A stretch of DNA of 56,366 nt from Planctomycetota bacterium (GTDB taxonomy: Bacteria; Planctomycetota; Planctomycetia; Pirellulales; Pirellulaceae): contig JACNKX010000202.1 in NCBI GenBank assembly GCA_014381825.1, positions 1-56,366 on the forward strand, in the 5' to 3' direction. The notes under the pieces are model-generated. The model did no database searches, was not told the origin of the DNA, and saw only the letters and a list, made by a program, of their open reading frames with translations. Made by a program: the position numbers and the translations under genes. Below are positions 42,947 through 53,322 of the stretch, one piece after another (position 1 is the first letter of the stretch; each line of letters opens with the position of its first letter).

Positions 42947-45225
42947 ATTGGCTACCATCTCTTGGCGCATGGCAGTTCGCAGCGGCCGGAGTCGCCGGGG
43001 CGGCTGGCACGGTCTTGATTCACTTTCTCAATCGACGCCGACATCAGTTGCTTCATTGGGGCGCGATGGAGTTTTTGCAACAAGCGATCAAACGAAATCG
43101 GCGTGTCATCCAACTCCGCGATGCGATACTCTTGGCGTTACGCTCGCTCGCCGTGCTATTTTTCGGATTGGCGCTGTCGCGGCCTTATTATTCACAGCAA
43201 GATATGCATGTCGGCCCACGACCAATCCACGCTATCGTCGTGATCGATAACAGCCTGAGCATGTCGTATCGGACACTCCAAGGCTCGCTGTCGACCCTCG
43301 CGAAGCAAGCCGCGGTCAAGCTCATCGAACGCATGCCTGAGGGGAGCCAGGTCTCTGTGTTGGCGTCATGCGGAGACGCCACTGCCGCTTCGCAAGAGCC
43401 GATGACAGACTTTCGAGAGGCCTGCTCGGTGATCGAGAGCATCGAAGTGGCCGATCTCTCGGCGAGCATCAAGGAAGTGCTCGCCGGGGCTAATGCGGTC
43501 GCACATCGAGCAGCGGATCTGCCGCATCGAATCGTCTTTTTTACCGATCAACAAAATGTAACTTGGAAAGGCGTAGCGGGAGCAGGTGACGCTGGCGAAG
43601 TGGAACAGCTCCAGGTCGTCAACATCTCACCACGACAACGCGATAACACGTGGGTTGCCATGATCGACGTGCAAGATGGATTCGCCGAAGCTCGCACCGT
43701 GTCAACGATTCACGTGAGCGTCGGGCGCAGTGGCGGCAACTCGGTGCGGCAAGCGGAAGTCTCGTTGTTGGTTGACGAGCAATTGGTCGGTTCGAAGAGC
43801 GTCACCCTTCAAGCGGGCGAAGGCTCTCAGCTCGTGACATTTCGGCATTCATTCATCACCAATGCAGCTAGTGGCTCGGTTCACATACCGATCAAAGCTG
43901 TGATTACCCCGGATCGATTGACAATCGACGACACTTGTCATGCGTTGATACCAGTTATCTCTCGACTGCCAATCGTTTTCGTCGACCAATTCGGGGCGGA
44001 TAGAGAAGACGTTCGACTCAGTCGGCTTGGCGAAACGCGATCGTTGCGTCGACTCCTACGGAGTGACCGTGAGGACGATCTGCGTGAAGTCGTTGTTGGC
44101 CAGCGTCATGTGACAATCGAAGATCTCGATGCGGATGCGATCGAAGGCGCGCGGCTGGTCGTTCTGGCGGGAGTGCGAAGTCCTGGCGAAAGCGTCGCCG
44201 TACTGCGAAAGTTCGTGGAAGACGGAGGGCAGCTGTTGATCGCAGCTGGCGGCGACTTCTCGGCGCGGCAATGGCACGAACTTGCGTGGCTTGATGGCAA
44301 CGGAATTCTCCCTGCGCCGCTGACGGGGAACACGCGTGGCCGTTCGCTCCGCCAATCGCAATCTGATCCGTCGATCCGGTTAACACCAACTTTCATTTCG
44401 TTCGAAAGCTTGCGGAACAGCCAATGGCTGCGCCTGCCGGGAAGTTCCGACGAGATGCTAGAAGATTTGTATTCAGAACCGCTGTTTTTCAAGTGGACGG
44501 AAATCGATGAGTCGCCAGACTTTGCATCCGCCTATCATGTTGTCGCTCGGTTAGAGGATGAGAGTGAATCGCCACTGCTCGTCGAGCGCGATATTGATCA
44601 AGGTCGAGTGCTGTTCTTCGCCTCGGCGATCACCTCGGATTGGAATACGTTATCGAAATCGAACGCGGTTGTAATGCTTGACCGACTCGCACGGGAAATG
44701 CTCCGGTCGACTCTCGACGATCCTAATGCGACGACTCAATCTGGCCTGCAAATCGAGCTGCCGGTCGTGGCCCAAGATGCGACCGTGATGATCGAGCGTC
44801 CCGATCACGGTGTCGCCGCGCCAGTTGAATCCGACTTTCTTGATCGTGAGCGATTCGGAGTGACGATTCGCGACGCCTATCGCCGCGGAGTCTACAAAGT
44901 TGCGGCAATGTCGCACGACGAAAATGGAACTGTAAAGACGATCGATCCGATATGGGAAATGGAACTCGCGCTGAACGGTGACCCAGCGGAATCGGATCTC
45001 ACTTCAGTGGACGACGCCAAGATCGCAGCGTTGGCGCAGCACATCAACGTCAGTCTGGCGCGATCGAGTGACGAGATCAGCCTGACCGATTCGCCCACGA
45101 TGGCTCATGGGCTTTGGTGGTGGTTAACGCTCGTCGTACTCGCTCTGCTGATGGCGGAAACGTTGACGCTTGTTTCGGCTCATCGTCATCGCCGCTCAAT
45201 CCGGGAAGCGGAGTGGGCGACATGA
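42943..45225 (+). CDS. BatA-like membrane protein with VWA domain
   Basis: A 760-residue protein. The N-terminus is the BatA/aerotolerance domain (about 1-90): I-H-F-L-N-R-R-R-H and W-G-A-M-E-F-L, with two membrane helices. A von Willebrand A domain follows, with metal site D-N-S-L-S (D-x-S-x-S) near residue 100. A long beta-rich region comes next, then one membrane helix near the C-terminus (about 722-745). It starts by ATGA overlap with the previous gene; the longer open frame from 42751 is a shadow. Bat proteins are tied to membrane stress and MoxR chaperones. Confidence 0.85.
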   Translation: MNWLPSLGAWQFAAAGVAGAAGTVLIHFLNRRRHQLLHWGAMEFLQQAIKRNRRVIQLRDAILLALRSLAVLFFGLALSRPYYSQQDMHVGPRPIHAIVVIDNSLSMSYRTLQGSLSTLAKQAAVKLIERMPEGSQVSVLASCGDATAASQEPMTDFREACSVIESIEVADLSASIKEVLAGANAVAHRAADLPHRIVFFTDQQNVTWKGVAGAGDAGEVEQLQVVNISPRQRDNTWVAMIDVQDGFAEARTVSTIHVSVGRSGGNSVRQAEVSLLVDEQLVGSKSVTLQAGEGSQLVTFRHSFITNAASGSVHIPIKAVITPDRLTIDDTCHALIPVISRLPIVFVDQFGADREDVRLSRLGETRSLRRLLRSDREDDLREVVVGQRHVTIEDLDADAIEGARLVVLAGVRSPGESVAVLRKFVEDGGQLLIAAGGDFSARQWHELAWLDGNGILPAPLTGNTRGRSLRQSQSDPSIRLTPTFISFESLRNSQWLRLPGSSDEMLEDLYSEPLFFKWTEIDESPDFASAYHVVARLEDESESPLLVERDIDQGRVLFFASAITSDWNTLSKSNAVVMLDRLAREMLRSTLDDPNATTQSGLQIELPVVAQDATVMIERPDHGVAAPVESDFLDRERFGVTIRDAYRRGVYKVAAMSHDENGTVKTIDPIWEMELALNGDPAESDLTSVDDAKIAALAQHINVSLARSSDEISLTDSPTMAHGLWWWLTLVVLALLMAETLTLVSAHRHRRSIREAEWAT

Positions 45226-47573
45226 CACAATACCTAGGCTGGCTGTTCGGTTTCGAGAATGTTCGATCGGTTGACTCGATCAGCGTGTCATTCGCGGCAC
45301 CGTGGGTAGGCGAACAGATGTGGGCGCTTTTAGGTTGCTGCCTGCTCGCAATCGGTGGTGTTGTCGTCTTCTACCGACGTTACGAAAGTTGTAACACGCG
45401 CGCGCTGCGATTGACGCTGACGTTCGTAAGAGCGGCGTTGTTGTGCTTCCTTCTTGTGACGCTTGCCGCGCCCGTCGTTCACAGCGGCGCGACCGTGTTG
45501 CGATTACCTACGGTTTATCTGGTCGCCGACGATTCCGAAAGCATGACCGTTGCCGATGTGCAAGACGGCGATTCGGGCCCCGTGACTCGGACGGAGCAAC
45601 TGCGTCGCCTCTTGAGCGACCAAGGCGGTGCCCTTGTCCAGCGACTTGAAGAGGAAGCCAAGTGTCATGTCGAGCTGTTTAAGTTGGCAAATGATGCCCT
45701 CAGTAAGGTCGATCGTCAGAAGATTGAGAGCGGACTGGTTGGTGAAGGCAAGACGACTCCCTTACTCGGCGCCTTAGCTTCGCTCCCACGATCAGCTCCA
45801 GCCACCGCGATCGTGCTCAGTGATTTCGTGGACACTTCGAGCGGAGTGAAGCGAGACGAACTACTGACGGCGATCTCGTCGATCGGCATTCGAGTTCACA
45901 GCGTTGGACTTGGCGCGACCGAGTTAACCGACATTGCGATCGACATGCGAACCGAGATGAAGGTGAAGCGCGGAGAGCCTACGACCATAACGATTGACCT
46001 CCGACAAAGTGGTCTCGATCTACAAGATGCCACGGTAACACTGGAGGCCAGGCCGTTGGAGTACGAAGCTACGAGCGAGGACCGACCAGTTCAATCAGCC
46101 GACGAGCGGACGGTCACATTAGATGCGGCGACCAAGACGTTGGAGCTGACCTTCGTTCCGGAGACCGCGGGTGTCGTGGAGCTTGTCGCGAAAGTAACCT
46201 CGTTCGATCGAGAAGTGCTGCTCGAAAACAACGTAGCGACTCGGCAGATCGGAGTGATTGAGGACTACCTTCGGATCACCTATGTGGACTACGAACCGAA
46301 TTGGGAGTGGCGTCAAATCAAAGAAGTATTCGGGCGCGATGACCTGGTTGGCCGCGATGGGTTCCGGGCTTACCTTGCATCAGCTGCCGAAAATGTTCGA
46401 TCGGAAAACACGTTGTTTAACAACTTTCTCGTTTCGCCGCGAAGTGAATTTTATGCGAATGATGTGTTCTTTATCGGCGATGCTCCGAGTGAATTGTTCA
46501 CTCCTGAGTTCTGTGATCTGGCGGAAGAATTCGTCAGTCGTCTCGGAGGAGGTTTAGTTGTTGTCGCTGGTCCAAGGTTTGGCCCTGGGCAACTCGCCGA
46601 CACGCCGCTTGCGAAGATGCTACCGGTGATCGTCAATGCTGATTCGAGACTGCGCGATCAGAGTGAGTATATGCTCCAGCGGACGAGCGGCGCGGCGCTG
46701 TATCCGTTCATGCAACTTGCCGAGACTGAAGCGGAAGATGCGGCTGCCTGGAATAATTTGGGGAAGCTGCCTTGGTATCAGCCAGTCGCCGGACTTCACG
46801 AGCACTCCCAAGTCCTCGCGGAACATCCGACCGATCTGTGCGACGACGGCAAGACGCGACAGCCGTTGATAGCGATTCGACCTTATGGAAAAGGGCAAGT
46901 TGTTTATGTCGGTTTCAATGAGATGTGGCGTCTGAGGAGGCGATATGGCAATCGCTACTACCAGCGATTTTGGTCGCAGCTAATCTATCGTCTTGGGATG
47001 AGTCATGCGGTCGGTGCCGACAAACGATTCGTTGCTCAGTTCGATCGTCATGTTTTCCCTGTCGGCGAGGACGCGATGTTCAGCGTTGATGCGTTCGACG
47101 ACGAGTATCAACCGTTGGGACTGAGCCAACTGACCGAAGGGGCGCTCATTGCGGATCTTTCGTATCCGACCGAGGACGGTCAGGCGACTCGGAAGCTCTC
47201 ACTGCAATCATCGCAGCCCGGTCATTTCGAAACGATTATTCCGATCTCGTCGGCGGGACGCTATTCGGTACGAATTACCGACCCGATCACCGACAAGACT
47301 TACGAACGAACCTGCGTCGCCTCAGAGATCTCGCTCGAGAAACGAGAAGTGATCCGTGATTCGGAGTTACAACGACGAATCGCAGCAGCAACGGGCGGCA
47401 AGGCTTATGATATCTCGCAAGTTGATAAAATGATTCGTGAACTAGAACTCGAGCCAACATTCGAGCAAGAACATCGGCAAGTTGCGCTTTGGAACACGCC
47501 GCTGTGGTTCTTGTTCATCGTTGGATTAATGCTTAGCGAATGGACGCTTCGAAAACTAGCGTTTCTACGATGA
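45222..47573 (+). CDS. VWA membrane protein with class I glutamine-amidotransferase-like domain
   Basis: A 783-residue protein. Two N-terminal membrane helices (about 28-50 and 60-85) precede a VWA-like domain with D-D-S-E-S (D-x-S-x-S). A central beta-sandwich region is followed at about 430-600 by a GATase1-like fold (G-L-V-V-V-A-G-P-R-F-G). One C-terminal membrane helix (about 756-775) closes the chain. It starts by ATGA overlap with the previous gene. The architecture is typical of the large VWA proteins in planctomycete MoxR/Bat operons. It may sense or bind envelope proteins with the MoxR ATPase. Confidence 0.8.
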   Translation: MTQYLGWLFGFENVRSVDSISVSFAAPWVGEQMWALLGCCLLAIGGVVVFYRRYESCNTRALRLTLTFVRAALLCFLLVTLAAPVVHSGATVLRLPTVYLVADDSESMTVADVQDGDSGPVTRTEQLRRLLSDQGGALVQRLEEEAKCHVELFKLANDALSKVDRQKIESGLVGEGKTTPLLGALASLPRSAPATAIVLSDFVDTSSGVKRDELLTAISSIGIRVHSVGLGATELTDIAIDMRTEMKVKRGEPTTITIDLRQSGLDLQDATVTLEARPLEYEATSEDRPVQSADERTVTLDAATKTLELTFVPETAGVVELVAKVTSFDREVLLENNVATRQIGVIEDYLRITYVDYEPNWEWRQIKEVFGRDDLVGRDGFRAYLASAAENVRSENTLFNNFLVSPRSEFYANDVFFIGDAPSELFTPEFCDLAEEFVSRLGGGLVVVAGPRFGPGQLADTPLAKMLPVIVNADSRLRDQSEYMLQRTSGAALYPFMQLAETEAEDAAAWNNLGKLPWYQPVAGLHEHSQVLAEHPTDLCDDGKTRQPLIAIRPYGKGQVVYVGFNEMWRLRRRYGNRYYQRFWSQLIYRLGMSHAVGADKRFVAQFDRHVFPVGEDAMFSVDAFDDEYQPLGLSQLTEGALIADLSYPTEDGQATRKLSLQSSQPGHFETIIPISSAGRYSVRITDPITDKTYERTCVASEISLEKREVIRDSELQRRIAAATGGKAYDISQVDKMIRELELEPTFEQEHRQVALWNTPLWFLFIVGLMLSEWTLRKLAFLR

Positions 47574-49258
47574 GTGAATTACAAACATTTCGGGCGAAGC
47601 TTGCGAGGCTACGAAGCCGTCGTGCGTTTACGCGTTGGCAAACGGTCATCGCGCGCGGTGTAATGCTAGATGTCATCGCACTATTCGTATTACTGCTCGC
47701 CGACTTTTCATTTCGTTTGGAAGTCGTGCCTCGTTCAATCGTGATCGCGGTGGTCGTCGGTGTAGTGAGTTGGCGAATGCTCCGTCACTTCACTTCGGAC
47801 CTTTTGACGCATGAGACAATCGTCGACATCGCGCTGCTGTTAGAACAGACGAATCGTGTGGACAGTGATCTCGTGGCTGCATTGCAATTCGACACGACGG
47901 CTAGCAGCAGCGTTGGTTCACGAGAGCTTCAGAGAGCCGTCGTCGATCGAACAGCAAGGATCTCAGAGACGCTGGACTTTCGCTCGGTTGTACCGAAACA
48001 CGACGCGCGGCGAGCGGCCCGCCACGCCACGCTCGCCGTGGTAGCAGTCTTGGTTTGTTGGCTCGCATTTCCCGATCATGCGCGCGCGTTCTGGAATCGT
48101 TTGTGGTTGGGCGACGCGAAATATCCAACTCGGACGCAAATCGAAGAAGTTGCCATCAATGGACGGACGGATGCAGCTCGCGTCGTCGAGGGCGAAGCGG
48201 TTATGTTTCGCGTCAAGTGCTCCGGTGTCACCCCCGACAAAGCCATCGCGAGATTGCGAGGAGTCGAAACCGGCGACTCGACAAGCCTGGTGCTAAAACG
48301 CATCGATACAGCGGTCGACACCGCGATTTACGCAGCCGAAGGGCCGATGGTGAACGAGCCGTTGGAGTATTCATTACGGGTTGGCGACGCGGAAGCAGAA
48401 TCACGCAGCATCGCGCTCATTCGTCGTCCGATTGTCGAGCTGACGATCGAAGTCGAGGCTCCCGTGTACATGCAACGCGAAAAAATTCGCCAGCACGAGC
48501 AGCACGCCCAAGTAATGGAAGGTTCGACGGTCCGGTTTGCCATTCGCTGCACGAATCGAAAGCGTTTGAAGCAAGCCCGATTCGAGATCGTAAAAGACGA
48601 CGAGCAAGATGCCGAACGCGAGTCGGTTACCTTTTCACCGACCGACGACTCGGGGACAAGTTGGCATCTGGACGCAGCATCAGCCGGGCTTACGCGTGTG
48701 GCAAACGGCTTTCAATTTAGAGTCGCCGTTTTGGATGAGGACGGACTGGGGACCTACCATCCGATCGAAGGTGCCATTCGAGTCAAGCAAGATCTCGCAC
48801 CAGTTGCCGCGCTCGCGTCGCTGCACCAAGTTGTGATGCCAAACGCTCGCCCTTCGATCGCTTACACGGTCGAAGACGACTTTGGAATCGGCGCGATCGT
48901 GATGCACGCGAGAAGATCCGAGACGCGACGACCGGAGGATGTACAAACCGAACCAGTTTCGATCGAGCTCCATTCTTCGGGTGCGTCAAGTCCGATGAAC
49001 AAATCGACCATCCGCTCCGAATACAGTCTCGACTTGAGTCCGCTCAAGCTCGTCAAACGCGACAAAGTCCTCGTATGGTTAGAAGTCACGGACTATCGTG
49101 GCACTTCATCGGGAGTTTCTACGAACTCCGAATCGATCGAGCTTGAGGTCATGGATGAACGCGCCGTTTTGGAAGCGATTCTGCGCTCCGATGCCGACGC
49201 CGAACAGATTTTGACCGACGCGATTGAAAAGGAACTAGGCTTGGAGACCGAACGATGA
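47570..49258 (+). CDS. DUF4175-like membrane protein
   Basis: A 562-residue protein from ATG 47570, overlapping the upstream stop (ATGA). Membrane segments lie at about 35-55, 60-80 and 152-175; beyond them is a large beta-rich extracytoplasmic part with repeated acidic turns. It matches the layout of DUF4175 proteins in alpha-proteobacteria and planctomycetes, where they accompany MoxR/DUF58/Bat genes. Function is not known. Overlaps the next gene by 4 bases. Confidence 0.65.
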   Translation: MSELQTFRAKLARLRSRRAFTRWQTVIARGVMLDVIALFVLLLADFSFRLEVVPRSIVIAVVVGVVSWRMLRHFTSDLLTHETIVDIALLLEQTNRVDSDLVAALQFDTTASSSVGSRELQRAVVDRTARISETLDFRSVVPKHDARRAARHATLAVVAVLVCWLAFPDHARAFWNRLWLGDAKYPTRTQIEEVAINGRTDAARVVEGEAVMFRVKCSGVTPDKAIARLRGVETGDSTSLVLKRIDTAVDTAIYAAEGPMVNEPLEYSLRVGDAEAESRSIALIRRPIVELTIEVEAPVYMQREKIRQHEQHAQVMEGSTVRFAIRCTNRKRLKQARFEIVKDDEQDAERESVTFSPTDDSGTSWHLDAASAGLTRVANGFQFRVAVLDEDGLGTYHPIEGAIRVKQDLAPVAALASLHQVVMPNARPSIAYTVEDDFGIGAIVMHARRSETRRPEDVQTEPVSIELHSSGASSPMNKSTIRSEYSLDLSPLKLVKRDKVLVWLEVTDYRGTSSGVSTNSESIELEVMDERAVLEAILRSDADAEQILTDAIEKELGLETER

Positions 49259-51006
49259 TCCATCGCCGAATTGCTTGTTACGTGGTGTTGCTCGTCGCGG
49301 CAGAGACCGGAATTGCAGCGGCGCAGCAGTTTGTCAGTGTTGGAAACCGTCTTGAAGCTCACACACAGGCCCGCGCGTTGGCGAATGAGTTGGTTGCATC
49401 TGTATTTGATATCCAATTACGTCACCTGGAAGAGAACGGACTTTCCGAGCAGTCGATCTATGCGGAGATCCGAGCATCGCGTCAAAAGATCGATCAGCTC
49501 GCATCGCAGGATATGGAGCAGCTAACGCGTCTATTGACAGATTTACAGACCGCGCAAGCCGCAGCCCGCAGCGAGTCGTTGTCCAAAGCGAGGGTCGCCG
49601 CGCGACAAGTTGCTGTCGCGATGATGGCAGAGCGTCACCGGCTTCGCGGGCGACTGAGATCTTCACGAACGATCATCTTGGCGCGGCAGATGATCACGTT
49701 GGAAATGCAAGCGATCGCTGCGACGGACAGGCTGATGTCGCAACCGAATTCAGAGCGGCGGAGGCCGGCGCAGGACGTCGTTCAATCACACTTGGATCTT
49801 GACGTCCTTTACGACCAGCTCGTGTTGGCGCTTCAGCAAGGCCAGGAAGTGATTGGACAAGAACGCATTGTTGCGACGACTGTGTTCGATCATTTGACAA
49901 ATGAACAGACAAAGGAGCACATTGCGCGTGTGGCTGAGTTATTAAGATCTGGCGACTACGAAGACGCTCGTCGCGATGAGCAAGCGATCGTCGGGGCACT
50001 GCAGGAAGCGTTGCGCCTACTGCAGCAAGGCGACAAGCTCGAGGAGGAGGCTCGGCGGAAGGCGATCGAAGCGATTGAGAGAACGGTAAAAGAGCAACAG
50101 GAGGTACGGCAGCTGACCGAGTCGACCGAGTTGTCCGAATCGAAGCAACGCGAGGACCTCGCGGCAAAGCAACGCCGCATTGCCGAGCAACTCGGTCAGC
50201 TGCGGGAACCACTTAGCCAACTAGCACGCGTCGATAAACAGATGCTTGCGGCTACTGATGCAGCTGAAGAGGCGGTGCAGCTTCTTGACGAAGGCGAGAA
50301 AAGGCCAGCGATGAAACGGCAAGAAGCGGTGCTTAGCTTGCTGGACGAAATCTCAAGGCACTTGAATATTGAGTCTCTTGATCCTGACGCGCTTGCGGAT
50401 CGTGCGGCGCAGCTGGAGGAGCTTAGTTCGTCCTTGGACGAGCTGGTCGAGAAACAGGCCGAGGTAGGCGAACTCGTAGCCGATGATCCTGCGACTGCCG
50501 CAGAGCTGGAAGCGGCAATCGCCGAGTCGCTTGAGGAAGCAGATGATGCAAGTCAATTGAGTAACGAAGTCGAAATGCAACTTGATGAAGCCCAGGATGC
50601 GGTTGCAAAAGCACTGGAGTCGCTGGACGATGGTTCACCCTCGGCCGAGCAAAGCCGCCTCCAAGCGGTCGATAATGCGGAGAATTCTCTCATGGAGGCG
50701 GCAGCTGAAGTACAATCGCAACTCGCCGATGCGCAGCAAGCGATGGAAGCGGGGAATCCTTCCGAGAGCAACACTCCTTCGGACAGCACCTCGAAAAATG
50801 AGGCGTCGAGTGGTACAACCCGTGATTCGGGATCGAACACCCTTTCCGAGCAAGCGATAGACGTCGAAGCACGGAAGTTCGAGAATGAAGCATGGTTCTT
50901 GAGTTTACCCGCAGCACTTCAGAATCGAGTACGCGCAGCGACCCGTCGGCCACCGCCGCGAGGCTACGAGATGAGATTGCAGCGATATTTTCAAACTAGT
51001 GATTAA
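49255..51006 (+). CDS. Exported coiled-coil protein
   Basis: A 583-residue protein with a signal peptide (about 1-23, ends A-A-A-Q-Q). Nearly all the rest is charged heptad repeat, Gln/Glu/Leu/Ala-rich, forming long coiled coils (L-R-L-L-Q-Q-G-D-K-L-E-E-E-A). A disordered Ser/Asn/Thr region sits near 500-540, and a short end domain with A-L-Q-N-R-V-R-A-A-T-R-R-P-P follows. Probably a periplasmic structural or scaffold partner of the Bat proteins. ATGA overlap upstream; 27 bases to the MoxR gene. Confidence 0.75.
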   Translation: MIHRRIACYVVLLVAAETGIAAAQQFVSVGNRLEAHTQARALANELVASVFDIQLRHLEENGLSEQSIYAEIRASRQKIDQLASQDMEQLTRLLTDLQTAQAAARSESLSKARVAARQVAVAMMAERHRLRGRLRSSRTIILARQMITLEMQAIAATDRLMSQPNSERRRPAQDVVQSHLDLDVLYDQLVLALQQGQEVIGQERIVATTVFDHLTNEQTKEHIARVAELLRSGDYEDARRDEQAIVGALQEALRLLQQGDKLEEEARRKAIEAIERTVKEQQEVRQLTESTELSESKQREDLAAKQRRIAEQLGQLREPLSQLARVDKQMLAATDAAEEAVQLLDEGEKRPAMKRQEAVLSLLDEISRHLNIESLDPDALADRAAQLEELSSSLDELVEKQAEVGELVADDPATAAELEAAIAESLEEADDASQLSNEVEMQLDEAQDAVAKALESLDDGSPSAEQSRLQAVDNAENSLMEAAAEVQSQLADAQQAMEAGNPSESNTPSDSTSKNEASSGTTRDSGSNTLSEQAIDVEARKFENEAWFLSLPAALQNRVRAATRRPPPRGYEMRLQRYFQTSD

Positions 51007-51033
51007 ACGAAGATACAACAAGAGCGTATTCCA

Positions 51034-52098
51034 TTGACCACCGAACAAACGATTGAACGAGAGCAAGGCGATGTCGCTGCCGTTGAGCGGTGTCAAGTGT
51101 CGTATCACCGGATCCGCGATGAGCTAAATAAGGTGATCGTCGGCCAGGGCGAAGTGATCGAACAGGTCTTAATCACGATGCTGTCAGGTGGTCACGCGTT
51201 GCTCGAAGGCGTTCCGGGGTTGGCGAAGACATTGCTCGTGAGCTCTCTCGCCGAGTCGCTGCATCTGAGTTTTGGCCGCATTCAGTTCACGCCCGACCTG
51301 ATGCCGAGCGACGTTACTGGAACGGAAGTCATTCAAGAAGATCCCGAAACTCGTGAGCGCCGCTATCGATTCCTTCCCGGTCCGATATTTGCGAATTTTC
51401 TTCTTGCAGACGAAATCAATCGGACGCCACCCAAAACACAGGCGGCGATGCTCGAAGCCATGCAGGAGCGGCAGATTAGCGCCGGTGGTGAACGTCATCT
51501 GTTGCCGTCGCCCTTCTTCGTGCTGGCGACCCAGAATCCATTGGATCAAGAAGGGACTTATCCGCTGCCTGAGGCGCAGCTCGACCGATTCTTAATGCAC
51601 ATCAAGGTTGACTATCCAACCGGAAGCGACGAATGGGAGATCGCGCGACGTGTTACGAGTGGTCAACTGGGGTCGATCGAACCGTGTATGTCTGGCGACG
51701 AGATTCTTGAGCTTCAGGAGCTTGTGAAACGTGTTCCGGTAAGCGACCAAGTGCTGGGGTATGCTTGGGCCCTAGTACGGGCTTCGCGCCCTGGCACTGA
51801 CGAAGCACCTGATTTCGTAAATCAATGGATCAGTTGGGGCGCTGGGCCGCGCGGTTTGATTACTCTTATCTTGTGTGCCAAATCCCGAGCCGTGTTGAAC
51901 GGTCGCCATCACGCTACGGTTGCGGATGTCGAAGCGGTGACGAAACCAGCACTACGGCACCGGATTGCCGGCAACTATGCTGCACAGGCGAAGCATTTGA
52001 ACAGCGAAGCGTTGATCGAAATGTTATTGGATGCAGTGCCGTCGGACAAACGGTACGAGCCGCCACGCGCGGAAGTCCCAAATCCCAACGACCAGTGA
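51034..52098 (+). CDS. MoxR-family AAA+ ATPase
   Basis: A 354-residue AAA+ ATPase. Walker A is G-V-P-G-L-A-K-T (59-66), Walker B F-L-L-A-D-E-I-N (about 125-132), sensor 1 A-T-Q-N-P (about 168), and the MoxR hallmark P-L-P-E-A-Q-L-D-R-F. It starts with TTG at 51034 after AAGAG. MoxR proteins act as chaperones that mature protein complexes with VWA partners, here the DUF58, VWA and BatA proteins around it. The C-terminal 80 residues are the lid domain. Confidence 0.93.
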   Translation: MTTEQTIEREQGDVAAVERCQVSYHRIRDELNKVIVGQGEVIEQVLITMLSGGHALLEGVPGLAKTLLVSSLAESLHLSFGRIQFTPDLMPSDVTGTEVIQEDPETRERRYRFLPGPIFANFLLADEINRTPPKTQAAMLEAMQERQISAGGERHLLPSPFFVLATQNPLDQEGTYPLPEAQLDRFLMHIKVDYPTGSDEWEIARRVTSGQLGSIEPCMSGDEILELQELVKRVPVSDQVLGYAWALVRASRPGTDEAPDFVNQWISWGAGPRGLITLILCAKSRAVLNGRHHATVADVEAVTKPALRHRIAGNYAAQAKHLNSEALIEMLLDAVPSDKRYEPPRAEVPNPNDQ

Positions 52099-52101
52099 CG
52101 A

Positions 52102-53004
52102 ATGCGAACGATTCTATCTCGATATATTGATCCGGCCGTTTTGGCGCTGGTTGCAGATCGGCACTTTGAGCCGCGTGATTTGATCGTTGGCAACATGGCG
52201 GGGGCACACAAGTCGCCGTTGTCCGGGTTCGCCGTTGAATTTGCGGGGCATCGCGAGTATGTGCCAGGCGATGATCCGAAGCATATCGACTGGCGTGTCT
52301 TCTTTAATCGCGACAAGTACTTCGTCAAACAGTACGAGTTGGAAACGAACTTTGTCTGTAACTTTGTGCTCGATACAAGTGCTTCGATGCGCTATGGCGA
52401 AGCCGCCGAACAAAAGCTTGCGTATGCATCACGTTTGGCGATGACGCTCGCCTTCTCAGTCGTACGGCAAAGCGACAAAGCTTCTTTAGCGCTGTTCGAC
52501 GACCGCGTTCGGCAATTCGTGCCGCCTGGAAACTCGCTTGAACAGATTCTCCGCATGGGAGATCAGTTGGATCGGAGCGCGACGACCGAGAAAACGAGGC
52601 TCGGCGCGTGTTTGAGTGAAGTGGCCGGTCGGCTGGGACGACGCGAGATCGTAATGATTTTCAGCGACTTCTTTGGCGACATCGACGAGTTGGAGAAGGG
52701 TATTCAGCGATTGCGGTACGACCGACACGAAGTCCTCCTGTTTCACGTGTTGCATGAGGATGAAGTTCGTTTCCCGTTCGATGGGATGTTGCGGATTGTC
52801 GGTCTCGAAGACGACGGCAACATTCCACTCGCCGCCGCCGACGTCCGTGGCGAGTACCTGAGTTTGTTTCAGCGATTTCGCGAGGGCGTGCAGTCGATTT
52901 CAGATCGAAATCAATGCGAATACATCCTGACAAGTACCGTCGATCCGCTTGCTGATCTTCTGTCGGACTACTTGAATGAGCGGAGCCGCAACAAGGATCG
53001 TTAA
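52102..53004 (+). CDS. DUF58 (VWA-like) protein
   Basis: A 300-residue cytoplasmic protein. The DUF58 motif is Y-V-P-G-D-D-P-K-H-I-D-W-R (about 50-62), followed by a VWA-type metal site D-T-S-A-S (about 91-95). DUF58 proteins are the standard partners of MoxR ATPases and follow them immediately, as here (3 bases). Last gene of the seven-gene operon. Role: adaptor between MoxR and the membrane VWA proteins, inferred from family behaviour. Confidence 0.9.
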   Translation: MRTILSRYIDPAVLALVADRHFEPRDLIVGNMAGAHKSPLSGFAVEFAGHREYVPGDDPKHIDWRVFFNRDKYFVKQYELETNFVCNFVLDTSASMRYGEAAEQKLAYASRLAMTLAFSVVRQSDKASLALFDDRVRQFVPPGNSLEQILRMGDQLDRSATTEKTRLGACLSEVAGRLGRREIVMIFSDFFGDIDELEKGIQRLRYDRHEVLLFHVLHEDEVRFPFDGMLRIVGLEDDGNIPLAAADVRGEYLSLFQRFREGVQSISDRNQCEYILTSTVDPLADLLSDYLNERSRNKDR

Positions 53005-53322
53005 GGCGAAACAGCGCTCTTTCCTATGTATTCGCTGCCAAGACTCGCACGCATTGTGGCTATCCACATCACTTTTCGGGAGATTACGATAGCACGGTTC
53101 GAACGAATGTCCGATGATTTCTCGAAGGTGGTCTCGTCGCGGGGGATCCGATGGCGGCAGCAGGTGTTGGCAATTCGCTGACACCTGGGTCATTCAATCC
53201 CTGCTCGGACCGCCTTTTTTTGTCATCACGCCGATGCTTCGATCTTCTCTCTTCCACTCGGCTTGGTTCACGATCGATGCTAACGCATAATCATTGGCGA
53301 TTGATGCGGCGAGGAAGCATGG
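53005..53322. other. Intergenic region with no supported gene
   Basis: About 320 bases between DUF58 and the sensor kinase. A run of seven T near 53214 has no stem in front of it. No ORF here has a ribosome site or domain. A ribosome site GAGGAAG lies just before the kinase start. Confidence 0.5.
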
